Of a stretch of 6,951 nt of DNA, positions 1-6,551 are shown piece after piece. The notes below the pieces were generated by a model that saw only the letters and a program-made list of their open reading frames with translations, did not search any database and was not told where the DNA came from. Each line of letters begins with the position of its first letter. The stretch's first letter is position 1. The stretch lies in assembly GCA_900548595.1 (NCBI GenBank), contig URLB01000106.1, positions 1 to 6,951 on the forward strand, in the 5' to 3' direction. Position numbers and translations under genes: made by a program. The DNA is from an uncultured Eubacteriales bacterium (GTDB taxonomy: Bacteria; Bacillota; Clostridia; Lachnospirales; Anaerotignaceae).

Positions 1-507
1 TATAAGGAGTTTGAAAAGCCTGATGGAATAATGACTGCAAGTTATTGCGCTATACAAAACGCTATTCCGATAAGCGGCGTATGTGCGGCAGATTATTACG
101 GTGCCGGATATTACGGAAATATGGTTTCAACCGACTATTGTGTGGAAGCCACCGCTCCGAAATCCGAATGTACAGCACATTCAATCTATCGAATATGTAA
201 AGAAAGCGGACATTTAGCCGGTCCTAATTGTCCCGATGATGTGGTTGAAGAACTTTCTTTGGCTGTGGTAAACGGTCAAATAGTAAACAGGCCAAGTAAA
301 GAAAGCTGTGCTCAAAACGGAAAAATATATGTTGACATAAGCCAAACATGTTCTTTAACATCGCACAGTACTTCATCGCATAATAACAATGATGATATAG
401 TTATCGGCGGAGATATAGAACTGCCTGAAGATACAGACGGTCATACAGACTTCGATGATGATGACGATGATGAAGACGGTCATGAATTTGTTATAGGCGC
501 TGATTAA
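1..507 (+). CDS. Class A penicillin-binding protein (PBP1A-like), C-terminal fragment
   Basis: The reading frame is open from the first base of the window, so the 168 visible residues are the C-terminal tail of a longer protein; the ATG at 31 is internal. The segment beginning EFEKPDGIM, followed by Cys-containing blocks such as ISGVC and YRICKESGHLAGPNC, resembles the tail that follows the transpeptidase domain in clostridial class A PBPs. Those enzymes polymerise glycan strands and cross-link peptides outside the membrane. Neither the glycosyltransferase nor the transpeptidase motifs are in view, so the family call rests on the tail alone. Eight cysteines are visible (fragment residues 16, 28, 47, 57, 66, 77, 103, 117). 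A Ser/His/Asn-rich stretch (about 118-130) then leads into a very acidic end (131-168: 18 Asp/Glu, no Lys/Arg). The gene ends in TAA just before a strong terminator and converges on another peptidoglycan gene. Another secreted cell-wall protein with a similar tail is possible. Confidence 0.72.
   Translation, partial: YKEFEKPDGIMTASYCAIQNAIPISGVCAADYYGAGYYGNMVSTDYCVEATAPKSECTAHSIYRICKESGHLAGPNCPDDVVEELSLAVVNGQIVNRPSKESCAQNGKIYVDISQTCSLTSHSTSSHNNNDDIVIGGDIELPEDTDGHTDFDDDDDDEDGHEFVIGAD
454..477 (+). repeat. GAT/GAC codon run encoding poly-aspartate
   Basis: Six consecutive Asp codons (GAT or GAC, 454-471) are followed by GAA and GAC. The run lies in the acidic end of the PBP-like protein. A 10-base direct repeat, AGACGGTCAT, flanks it at 435-444 and 474-483 and encodes a DGH-type tripeptide twice. 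This suggests local duplication or slippage. The number of Asp codons may vary between strains, but that is inference. Confidence 0.55.
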
Positions 508-529
508 TGCAAAAACCGTTATAATATCG

Positions 530-565
530 ATGGTGCAGACTTTTGTCTGCACCATTTATTTTTTT
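530..565 (+). terminator. Rho-independent terminator of the PBP-like gene
   Basis: A perfect 11-base inverted repeat (ATGGTGCAGAC at 530-540, GTCTGCACCAT at 545-555) encloses a four-base TTTT loop and is followed by a T-rich tract broken by a single A (556-565). It starts 22 bases after the TAA of the PBP-like gene. The opposite strand has no matching U tract beyond the stem, so it should act mainly on + strand transcripts. Confidence 0.9.
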
Positions 566-764
566 CATAATTTTTAGGCAAAAAATATCATTATGATGGA
601 ATAAATATCTTAAAACTCGGTATTTATATCGTGTTATAAAAGTTTATTTGTAATGCCGTTTAAACAGACCTTTGTCATAACTCTTCCATACTTAAATTTG
701 CTTCCATAAATAGCCAATGATGTTTTTATGTTAATCTCAGAATTTTTTTATCTTTCTTAAAACA
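566..764. other. AT-rich intergenic stretch with no recognisable gene
   Basis: Together with the two hairpins, this makes up the 328-base gap (508-835) between the convergent PBP-like and carboxypeptidase genes. I find no convincing ORF with a ribosome binding site, no tRNA-like fold and no clear promoter on either strand. A short odd palindrome, ATCATTATGAT, is present near the left side but is too short to interpret. The stretch is probably only a spacer between two terminators. Confidence 0.6.
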
Positions 765-833
765 AAAGTCCCGATGACTTGAAATCAAACCAACTTCTAC
801 CGTTGATTTAACGACTTCATGCATCGGGACTTT
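765..833 (-). terminator. Long rod-like hairpin, probable terminator of the mutS-to-carboxypeptidase cluster
   Basis: A perfect 12-base inverted repeat (AAAGTCCCGATG at 765-776, CATCGGGACTTT at 822-833) encloses 45 bases that can themselves fold. Read as - strand RNA, the order is: outer 12-bp stem, internal loop (CAU against AAGU), 6-bp stem GAAGUC/GAUUUC, GUU bulge, 8-bp stem AAAUCAAC/GUUGGUUU, and a 7-base loop GGUAGAA. That gives 26 pairs in 69 bases. The two inner stems each contain one G-U pair on this strand that would be an A-C mismatch on the other strand, so the - strand is the better folded one. A U-rich run (UUUUGUUUU, counting the end of the stem) follows. The hairpin begins two bases after the carboxypeptidase stop codon. 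The + strand side also has a T-rich flank, so some bidirectional activity is possible. Confidence 0.75.
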
Positions 834-835
834 AT

Positions 836-2278
836 TTATTTATACTTATTATATTTGTCTCGTCTTTTATTTTTTCTTCTTCGTTTGCCGTTATTTATAC
901 GTCTTGTGTCATATACTCCTCTTTCCGAATAATATCTGCCTTTGATTTTATACCTTTGTTTTCTTTTGTGTCTTAATATTAATATAAATATTATAACAGC
1001 TATAATAACCAAAACAGAAGCTGTATATTTAAGATTTTCCTTTGCCGTAATCTTGCTGAAAAAAGTTTTTATATAATAAATAGACGTATTGAATATATTT
1101 GCCTTTTTCACCTCTACTGATGAAAAGGCGTCTGTTTCACCTATCGTTTCACCGTTTAGTGTAAATCTCAGCTTACCGATTTTCGCCCCCTGTTCCACAG
1201 GAGCCTGCAAAAATTCTCCGCCGCCGTCATATATTATTTCCGTCTGAACATTGGCAGCCTCATCGGCAGTAAGATATGCAGACATGTTTTCCTCTATCTT
1301 TATCTCTGCCGTATCGCCTTTTAGTCTGTTATGTCCGCTAAGTTTCGCGGTTGCGGCAACTCCCGACTGGCGATACTCTATCATATCATAGTTTTCAAAA
1401 GCCCAATCAAACAAAATTTTTGCGTCCTGCCATCTTCCGGGGTCTTCCGAGTTCATTATAATCGCTATTAAATTTTCATTATCTTTTGTAGCCGACGCCG
1501 CAAGACAATCTCCTGCCTGGTCTGTAAAACCCGTTTTTATTCCGGTAGCATATTCATAATGATTCGCTCCGTTTGTTATAAGCTCGTTATGACTGTACCA
1601 TGTATACTCTGCTGTTTTTCCGTCAACGTTATATTTCTGATTCCCGGCGCTGTTTCCGCTGAACTTTGTTTCTCTCGCCGCCTCAGCTATTATATCATAT
1701 TCCATACATGCCTGCGCTATCAGAGACATGTCGTATGCCGTAGTATAATGGTTATCATCGTGGTATCCGTGAGGATTGGCAAAGTCTGACTCTTTGCATC
1801 CAAGTTCGGAAGCTTTTGTATTCATAAGTCCTACAAAGTATTTTTCGGCTTCTTCATAAGAAATATCGTCTCCCAATGCCTTTTTTGCTACCGCAGACGC
1901 CGCGGCATTGGCAATATCATTACCGGAAGGTATTATAAGGCCTCTGACAACGTTTTCAACCGTTATTATCTCTCCTACGGCTATTCCGGCTTTACTGGAA
2001 TCCAAAGGAACCTCGTTTATGGAATAATCAACCTTTATCGTTTCATCATCTTCCATATTGTCAAGTACAACCATTGCCGTAAGCATTTTCGTCATACTGG
2101 CAGGATACAGCTTTTCATGGCTGTTTTTTTCATATAGTATCCTTCCTGTATCTGCATTAATGAGTATTGCGCTCTTTGCCTTTATCTCAGGCGTTTTTAA
2201 TGTTTCCGCATGCACGCTGAAGGAACATAAAGATAAAGCCGCCGCTGTTACGGCAACAATCCTTTTAAATATTTTCAT
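836..2278 (-). CDS. D-alanyl-D-alanine carboxypeptidase (DacF/PBP5-type), membrane-anchored
   Basis: A low-molecular-mass PBP that removes the terminal D-Ala from peptidoglycan stem peptides outside the membrane, limiting cross-linking. Of its 480 residues, 1-24 form a signal peptide (basic start, hydrophobic core, VHA before the cut). The serine peptidase S11 domain follows, with all three active-site motifs: SMTK (61-64, nucleophile Ser61 and Lys64), SGN (118-120) and KTG (248-250). A PBP5 C-terminal beta domain spans about 301-390. The usual amphipathic end is replaced by a true transmembrane helix (about 419-435), then a 45-residue tail rich in Lys and Arg that should lie in the cytoplasm. 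The ATG start is preceded by AAAGGAG with 7 bases spacing, and the upstream PLP-enzyme gene stops 12 bases away, so it is probably the last gene of the cluster. Which numbered Dac paralogue it is (DacF, DacB or DacA) cannot be decided, so no symbol is given. Confidence 0.95.
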   Translation of the reverse strand: MKIFKRIVAVTAAALSLCSFSVHAETLKTPEIKAKSAILINADTGRILYEKNSHEKLYPASMTKMLTAMVVLDNMEDDETIKVDYSINEVPLDSSKAGIAVGEIITVENVVRGLIIPSGNDIANAAASAVAKKALGDDISYEEAEKYFVGLMNTKASELGCKESDFANPHGYHDDNHYTTAYDMSLIAQACMEYDIIAEAARETKFSGNSAGNQKYNVDGKTAEYTWYSHNELITNGANHYEYATGIKTGFTDQAGDCLAASATKDNENLIAIIMNSEDPGRWQDAKILFDWAFENYDMIEYRQSGVAATAKLSGHNRLKGDTAEIKIEENMSAYLTADEAANVQTEIIYDGGGEFLQAPVEQGAKIGKLRFTLNGETIGETDAFSSVEVKKANIFNTSIYYIKTFFSKITAKENLKYTASVLVIIAVIIFILILRHKRKQRYKIKGRYYSERGVYDTRRINNGKRRRKNKRRDKYNKYK

Positions 2279-2285
2279 ATCACCG

Positions 2286-2292
2286 CTCCTTT
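2286..2292 (-). promoter_or_regulatory. Shine-Dalgarno of the carboxypeptidase gene, overlapping the upstream stop codon
   Basis: AAAGGAG on the - strand lies 7 bases before the ATG at 2278. Its first two A bases belong to the TAA of the upstream PLP-enzyme gene (2291-2293). Ribosomes finishing the first gene thus stop on the binding site of the second, which favours translational coupling. Confidence 0.85.
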
Positions 2293-3580
2293 ATATAAGC
2301 CCCTTATCTTTCATTGTCTGTAAGCCGGTCATTATTCCAATCTTAGCATGATGCCAACTGAGTCCGCCCTGCATATATACTATATACGGCGGTTTAATAG
2401 GAGCATCGGCGCTGAGTTCTATGGAAGCGCCCTGTATAAACGCGCCTGCCGCCATTATAACGTCGCAGTCATATCCGGGCATTGCCCATGGTTCGGGAGT
2501 AACATAGCTGTCTACGGGAGCTCCTTTTTGTATTCCTTCGCAAAAAGCAATAACTTTTTCGGCAGAATTCATCTTTATAGACTGCACAATGTCTCCTCTT
2601 TTCACATTTGAAGAAGGAAGAACTTCTATTCCCAGATTTTCAAAAAGTCTGGAAGCGAACATCGCTCCTTTAAGACTTCCGCATACAACCTGAGGAGCCA
2701 TAAACAATCCCTGTATAAGAGACGGGGTAACCCCCAGTGTGGCGCCTACCTCTTTTCCCATACCCGGAGCAGTAAGTCTGTAAGCGGCATTTTCAACATA
2801 TTCTTCCTTACCGACTATATATCCGCCGATGGGTGCCAGTCCGCCTCCCGGGTTTTTAATAAGCGATCCTACGCACAAATCCGCTCCTACATCCGTAGGT
2901 TCAATGGTCTCCACAAATTCCCCGTAGCAGTTATCTACCATACATATAACGTCTGGTCTTATTTCCTTAATAAAAGAAATAAGTTCCCCTATTTTCTCAA
3001 CAGTAAATGATTCTCTCCAAGCATATCCTCTCGAACGCTGGATTTCTATAAGTCTTATTTTTTTATTTTTAAGAGACTCTCTTATGCCGTCATAGTCAAA
3101 GTTTCCGTCGGGAAGCAATTCCCTCTGACTGTATGTTATACCGTATTCCGCAAGAGAACCTTTTTCGGGTCTTATTCCTATAACGCCTTGCAAAGTATCA
3201 TAAGGAAGTCCCACAGGTGAAAATATTTCGTCTCCCGGTCTTAAATTTCCTGCCAGAGCAACAGTAAGCGCATGTGTTCCCGATATTACCTGCGGCCTTA
3301 CAAGACCTGCCTCCGCATGGAAAATGTCCGCATATATCTGTTCTAAAACGTCTCTTCCCAAGTCATTGTATCCATAGCCTGTAGTTCCCGCAAAATGAAC
3401 GTCGCTGAGCTTATTTTTCTGCATAGCGTTAAGTACTTTATATTGATTGTACTCCGTAATCCTGTCGGCTTCGGCAAACATCTCTTTTAAATCATTTTCG
3501 GCTGTTTCAGCCATTTTTATAACATCTTCTGAAATTTTATAATTTTCCTTTAAAAAGTCAGTAATTTTATTATCGTACAT
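2291..3580 (-). CDS. ynbB: YnbB-like PLP enzyme (methionine gamma-lyase family / 'aluminum resistance' protein)
   Basis: This 429-residue protein matches the family named methionine gamma-lyase or aluminum resistance protein (B. subtilis YnbB, COG4100), a fold-type I PLP group related to cystathionine beta-lyases. Visible landmarks are the cofactor-phosphate region SGTHAL (100-105), the Asp expected to hold the PLP pyridine nitrogen in MVDNCYGEF (Asp216), and the Schiff-base lysine in GSLIKNPGGG (Lys242). The family's C-terminal block is at about 388-415 (IELSADAPIKPPYIVYMQGG). It is a cytoplasmic enzyme; C-S bond cleavage is expected from the fold, but the physiological substrate is not established and the aluminum link is historical. 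The ATG start is well supported by AGGTGG about seven bases upstream. It sits 15 bases after miaA and 12 before the carboxypeptidase gene. Linkage to mutS-mutL-miaA recurs in Firmicutes. All expected PLP residues are present and it appears intact. Confidence 0.92.
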   Translation of the reverse strand: MYDNKITDFLKENYKISEDVIKMAETAENDLKEMFAEADRITEYNQYKVLNAMQKNKLSDVHFAGTTGYGYNDLGRDVLEQIYADIFHAEAGLVRPQVISGTHALTVALAGNLRPGDEIFSPVGLPYDTLQGVIGIRPEKGSLAEYGITYSQRELLPDGNFDYDGIRESLKNKKIRLIEIQRSRGYAWRESFTVEKIGELISFIKEIRPDVICMVDNCYGEFVETIEPTDVGADLCVGSLIKNPGGGLAPIGGYIVGKEEYVENAAYRLTAPGMGKEVGATLGVTPSLIQGLFMAPQVVCGSLKGAMFASRLFENLGIEVLPSSNVKRGDIVQSIKMNSAEKVIAFCEGIQKGAPVDSYVTPEPWAMPGYDCDVIMAAGAFIQGASIELSADAPIKPPYIVYMQGGLSWHHAKIGIMTGLQTMKDKGLI

Positions 3581-3586
3581 TGTTTC

Positions 3587-3592
3587 CCACCT
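3587..3592 (-). promoter_or_regulatory. Shine-Dalgarno of the ynbB-like gene
   Basis: AGGTGG on the - strand lies 6 bases before the ATG at 3580, wholly inside the 15-base gap after miaA. It fixes the start codon of the PLP-enzyme gene. Confidence 0.85.
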
Positions 3593-3595
3593 GCG

Positions 3596-4531
3596 TTAAA
3601 CTATATTTCTTTTTTCTATTTCATTAATTATCTGTGATAAAGCCTTTTCTTTATCGCCGCCAGTCATATCAATCCATATTCCTTCTGTCTGACGTCTAAA
3701 CCATGTCAGCTGTCTTTTGGCAAAATGTCTCGTATATTTTTTTATATCATCCACGGCTTTTTCAAGGCTTATCTCCCCGTTAAAGTACGGTATAAATTCC
3801 TTATATCCCAGTCCCTGCATACTAACAAGTTCGGGAGAATATCCCATATCAATAAGTTTTCTTACTTCGTTTTCCAAACCGTTTTCCATCATAATATCGA
3901 CGCGCATATCTATTCTTTCATACAGTTTTTGCCTGTCCATATTAAGAACAAAAAAGGCCGTATTATAAGGCGATTCTTTCTCTTTTGCCGATTTATTGTG
4001 TTCGGACATTTTTTCTCCTGTCAGACGATAATATTCTATCGCTCTGGCAACTCTTTTTACATTATTAGGATGTATTGACTTCGCATATTCGACGTCTATA
4101 TCCGCAAGCATATCATGAAGTTTTTCTTTTCCCTCTGTTTCTGCTATTCTGTATAATTCATCTCGTATAGAAGAACTTTCTTCTTCCGTAAAATCGTTAT
4201 CATAAACAAGTGCATTTATATAAAACCCTGTTCCGCCGACAATAATGGGAATATGTCCTCTATCGTATATCCCTTTCATATATTCCTTAGCTTTTTTCTG
4301 GAATATCATAACATTATATTCCTCATCGGGATAAAGCTCATCAATAAGGAAATGAGGTATTCCTCTTGTTTCTTCTGCTGTCGGCTTCGCAGTTCCTATA
4401 TCCATCAGCTTATACACCTGCATAGAATCTCCGGATATTATCTCTCCTCCGATTTTTTCGGCAAGATTTATTGATAAATCTGTTTTTCCGCATGCTGTCG
4501 GTCCTGCTATAACGATAAGCGGTTTTTTCAT
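3596..4531 (-). CDS. miaA: tRNA dimethylallyltransferase MiaA
   Basis: MiaA transfers the dimethylallyl group of DMAPP to N6 of A37, beside the anticodon of tRNAs reading UNN codons, giving i6A. This steadies codon pairing and is the substrate of later methylthiolation by MiaB. The 311 residues are normal length. The P-loop GPTACGKT is at 10-17, followed by the signature SGDSMQVY (33-40) with the conserved catalytic Asp35, and DIGTAKPT (44-51). The VGGTGFY motif is at 98-104, and the conserved RQLTWFR near the C-terminus (273-279) helps bind tRNA. The ATG start has AGGTGA four bases upstream, and that site overlaps the mutL stop codon. Only 8 bases separate mutL and miaA, matching the mutL-miaA pairing seen across many bacteria. 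In many of these genomes hfq follows miaA; here the next gene is the PLP enzyme. No defect is seen. Confidence 0.97.
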   Translation of the reverse strand: MKKPLIVIAGPTACGKTDLSINLAEKIGGEIISGDSMQVYKLMDIGTAKPTAEETRGIPHFLIDELYPDEEYNVMIFQKKAKEYMKGIYDRGHIPIIVGGTGFYINALVYDNDFTEEESSSIRDELYRIAETEGKEKLHDMLADIDVEYAKSIHPNNVKRVARAIEYYRLTGEKMSEHNKSAKEKESPYNTAFFVLNMDRQKLYERIDMRVDIMMENGLENEVRKLIDMGYSPELVSMQGLGYKEFIPYFNGEISLEKAVDDIKKYTRHFAKRQLTWFRRQTEGIWIDMTGGDKEKALSQIINEIEKRNIV

Positions 4532-4535
4532 AATA

Positions 4536-4541
4536 TCACCT
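4536..4541 (-). promoter_or_regulatory. Shine-Dalgarno of miaA, sharing bases with the mutL stop codon
   Basis: AGGTGA on the - strand lies four bases before the miaA ATG. Its first two bases are the last two of the mutL TAG (4540-4542). Spacing is slightly short. The arrangement suggests that miaA translation is coupled to termination on mutL. Confidence 0.8.
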
Positions 4542-6546
4542 ATTGTATTCGTTTAAACTTCTTTTCCAATTCATATTGCGTCATTTCAATTATCGTCGGT
4601 CTGCCGTGTGGGCAGCTAAACGGATTTTTAAGAGATAACAATTTTTTTATCATTTCTTCCGCCTCCGGCAACGAAATATTGTCTCCGCCTTTAACGGCGG
4701 CTTTACAAGCCATAGTTGCTATATCAAGCGTTTTTTTATCATAAATATTGGTTATATTTTCACTTTTCAGCGTGTCTATAATATCCGTCAGAAATTCTGT
4801 CGTTGCCGGTTTATCAAATATATAGGGTACGCTTCTTAAGTAAAATTCTCCGTTATCCTCCATTATTTTAAAACCGAAATCACACAACACCGACATATTT
4901 TCCCTTACGATTTCCTTTTCCGAATCGTTTAAAACAATTCTTTCATCTGAAATTAAATCCTGTGATATGTTATTTCCGCTTTTAAATTTTTCGGAAAATT
5001 CCTCAAAAAGTATTCTTTCATGCGCCGCATGCTGGTCTATAACAAACATACTTCCGTTTTGTTCTATAATCCAGTATGTCTCAAAAATCTGTCCTATTAT
5101 TTTGTAGTTGTCAAAAAACGGTTTATTATCTGAAAACGTAACCGTTTCCGAACCGTCGTTACAAATTTTTTCAGCGTCATAGTTTTGCTCTTTTAAATAG
5201 TTTTCAGATTCTGTCTCATCTTTAATTTTTTCATTTGTATCTATATATTCATTCATTAATTTTGGGACAGAAACTTCATAATCGGATTTTGTGTCGTTTA
5301 CAACCGTTTTTATATTGTTTTCGTAAATGGTTCCTTTTAACAGCATTTCCGCTATTTTTCGGTCGTTGTCGGAAACGCTTTTATCAAATCCTATGTTTGC
5401 GGCTTCCTCTCTCAAAGACGTAGGTTTTTTAACCGCCGGTTCATTCAAAGACATATCCAGTTCCTGCTGAATAGGTTTTACAGCCGTCTCAGACTTATTT
5501 ACATATTCTTTTACGGAAGCAGACGGCTTGCTTTCCCAGTCTCCGCCTCTTATAAGAACCTTGTCGCTGAAATTATTGACAATACTGTTATAAATGAATT
5601 TATACACAGCGTCCTCGTCTCTGAACCTGACCTCAAGCTTTGCCGGGTGAACATTAACGTCGACCATAGACGGTTCAATATCCATATATAAAACATAAAG
5701 CGGAAATTTACCTATCATCAGCCTTGTTTTATATGCTTCCTCGGCAGCAGCGGAGACAACCGAATTTTTTATAAATCTTCCGTTTATAAAAAGATTTTCA
5801 TAGCTTCTGTTGGCTCTTGCAAGTTCGGGTCTGCCTATCAATCCTCTCAGCTTCATTTCTTCCGCAGATGAGGAAATTTCAAGCATTTTATAGGCTGCTT
5901 CCTTCCCGTATACATGATAAATCGCCGTTTTTAAATCATTATTTCCTGCCGTATGTATTATCACGGTTCCGTTATTTATATATTTAAATGAAACTTCCGG
6001 ATGACCCAATACAAATTTCATAACCGTATCGGAGATATACCCTGCTTCGGTAGACGGCTTTTTTAAAAATTTCTTTCTTGCCGGAACATTATAAAAAATG
6101 TCCTCTATTGTTATGGTTGTACCGTTTGCAGCTCCTTCGGGACGGATTTCTTCCAATATTCCGCCGTTTATCCTTATCCTCGTTCCGACTTCCGCTTCCC
6201 TTGTTTTTGTTATCATCTCAATCTTAGATACCGCGGCTATACTTGCCAGAGCCTCTCCTCTAAACCCGAGTGAAATCACCTTTTCAAGGTCTTCGGCAGT
6301 TTTTATTTTACTTGTTGCATGTCTTAAAAAAGCTGTTTTAACGTCTCCCTCAGGTATTCCGCACCCATCGTCGCTTATGCGTATAAACGTCGTTCCGCCG
6401 TCTTTTATTTCAACAGTAATCTTCTGTGCTCCTGCATCGATTGCATTCTCAACAAGTTCTTTAACCACAGATCCGGGACGTTCCACTACTTCTCCCGCCG
6501 CTATTTTATTTATAGTGCTGTCATCAAGAAGTTTGATTTTATTCAT
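4540..6546 (-). CDS. mutL: DNA mismatch repair protein MutL (endonuclease type)
   Basis: MutL is recruited by mismatch-bound MutS and, in bacteria without MutH, nicks the new strand itself. The 668-residue protein has a GHKL ATPase N-terminus: KELVENAIDAGA with catalytic Glu33 and metal-binding Asn34, SDDGCGIP (58-65) and GFRGEALASI (94-103). A second conserved block (VNVHPAKLEVRF) sits near 297-308. A poorly conserved, acidic, probably disordered linker covers roughly 333-475. The C-terminal dimerisation and nuclease domain carries DQHAAHERILFEE (504-516), ACK (613-615) and CPHGRP (645-650), the metal-binding motifs of endonuclease MutL. The usual clamp-binding site appears as QDLISD (529-534), lacking the final Pro. 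I chose the ATG at 6546 because AAAGGGA lies 11 bases upstream, whereas the alternative GTG at 6555 is only two bases from it and overlaps the mutS stop codon. It is five bases from mutS and eight from miaA. Confidence 0.97.
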   Translation of the reverse strand: MNKIKLLDDSTINKIAAGEVVERPGSVVKELVENAIDAGAQKITVEIKDGGTTFIRISDDGCGIPEGDVKTAFLRHATSKIKTAEDLEKVISLGFRGEALASIAAVSKIEMITKTREAEVGTRIRINGGILEEIRPEGAANGTTITIEDIFYNVPARKKFLKKPSTEAGYISDTVMKFVLGHPEVSFKYINNGTVIIHTAGNNDLKTAIYHVYGKEAAYKMLEISSSAEEMKLRGLIGRPELARANRSYENLFINGRFIKNSVVSAAAEEAYKTRLMIGKFPLYVLYMDIEPSMVDVNVHPAKLEVRFRDEDAVYKFIYNSIVNNFSDKVLIRGGDWESKPSASVKEYVNKSETAVKPIQQELDMSLNEPAVKKPTSLREEAANIGFDKSVSDNDRKIAEMLLKGTIYENNIKTVVNDTKSDYEVSVPKLMNEYIDTNEKIKDETESENYLKEQNYDAEKICNDGSETVTFSDNKPFFDNYKIIGQIFETYWIIEQNGSMFVIDQHAAHERILFEEFSEKFKSGNNISQDLISDERIVLNDSEKEIVRENMSVLCDFGFKIMEDNGEFYLRSVPYIFDKPATTEFLTDIIDTLKSENITNIYDKKTLDIATMACKAAVKGGDNISLPEAEEMIKKLLSLKNPFSCPHGRPTIIEMTQYELEKKFKRIQ

Positions 6547-6551
6547 ATAAA

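Noticed and set aside
373..555. A 60-codon open frame on the - strand across the PBP tail and terminator
   Set aside because: It overlaps the poly-Asp codons in antisense and runs through the terminator hairpin; composition and position argue against a gene.
765..833. Integron attC site, riboswitch or CRISPR repeat
   Set aside because: There is no core-site pair typical of attC, no downstream gene in the right direction for a riboswitch, and only a single copy in the window, so a terminator-like hairpin fits best.
530..833. The two hairpins as inverted ends of a small mobile element
   Set aside because: The stems have unrelated sequences, there is no target-site duplication, and each sits just after a stop codon as expected for terminators of convergent genes.
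2058..2351. A + strand open frame that looks like a small hydrophobic membrane protein
   Set aside because: It is the complement of the carboxypeptidase N-terminus and the junction with the ynbB-like gene. The hydrophobicity arises from the reverse complement of ordinary codons.
3725..4078. A 117-codon open frame on the + strand within miaA
   Set aside because: It is fully antisense to a complete, conserved miaA, rich in Phe/Ile/Tyr as expected from the complement of an AT-rich gene, and has no convincing ribosome binding site.
6098..6550. A 150-codon open frame on the + strand
   Set aside because: It lies wholly inside mutL on the opposite strand, whose ATPase motifs are intact. The translation is low in charged residues and resembles no family; it is an antisense shadow.
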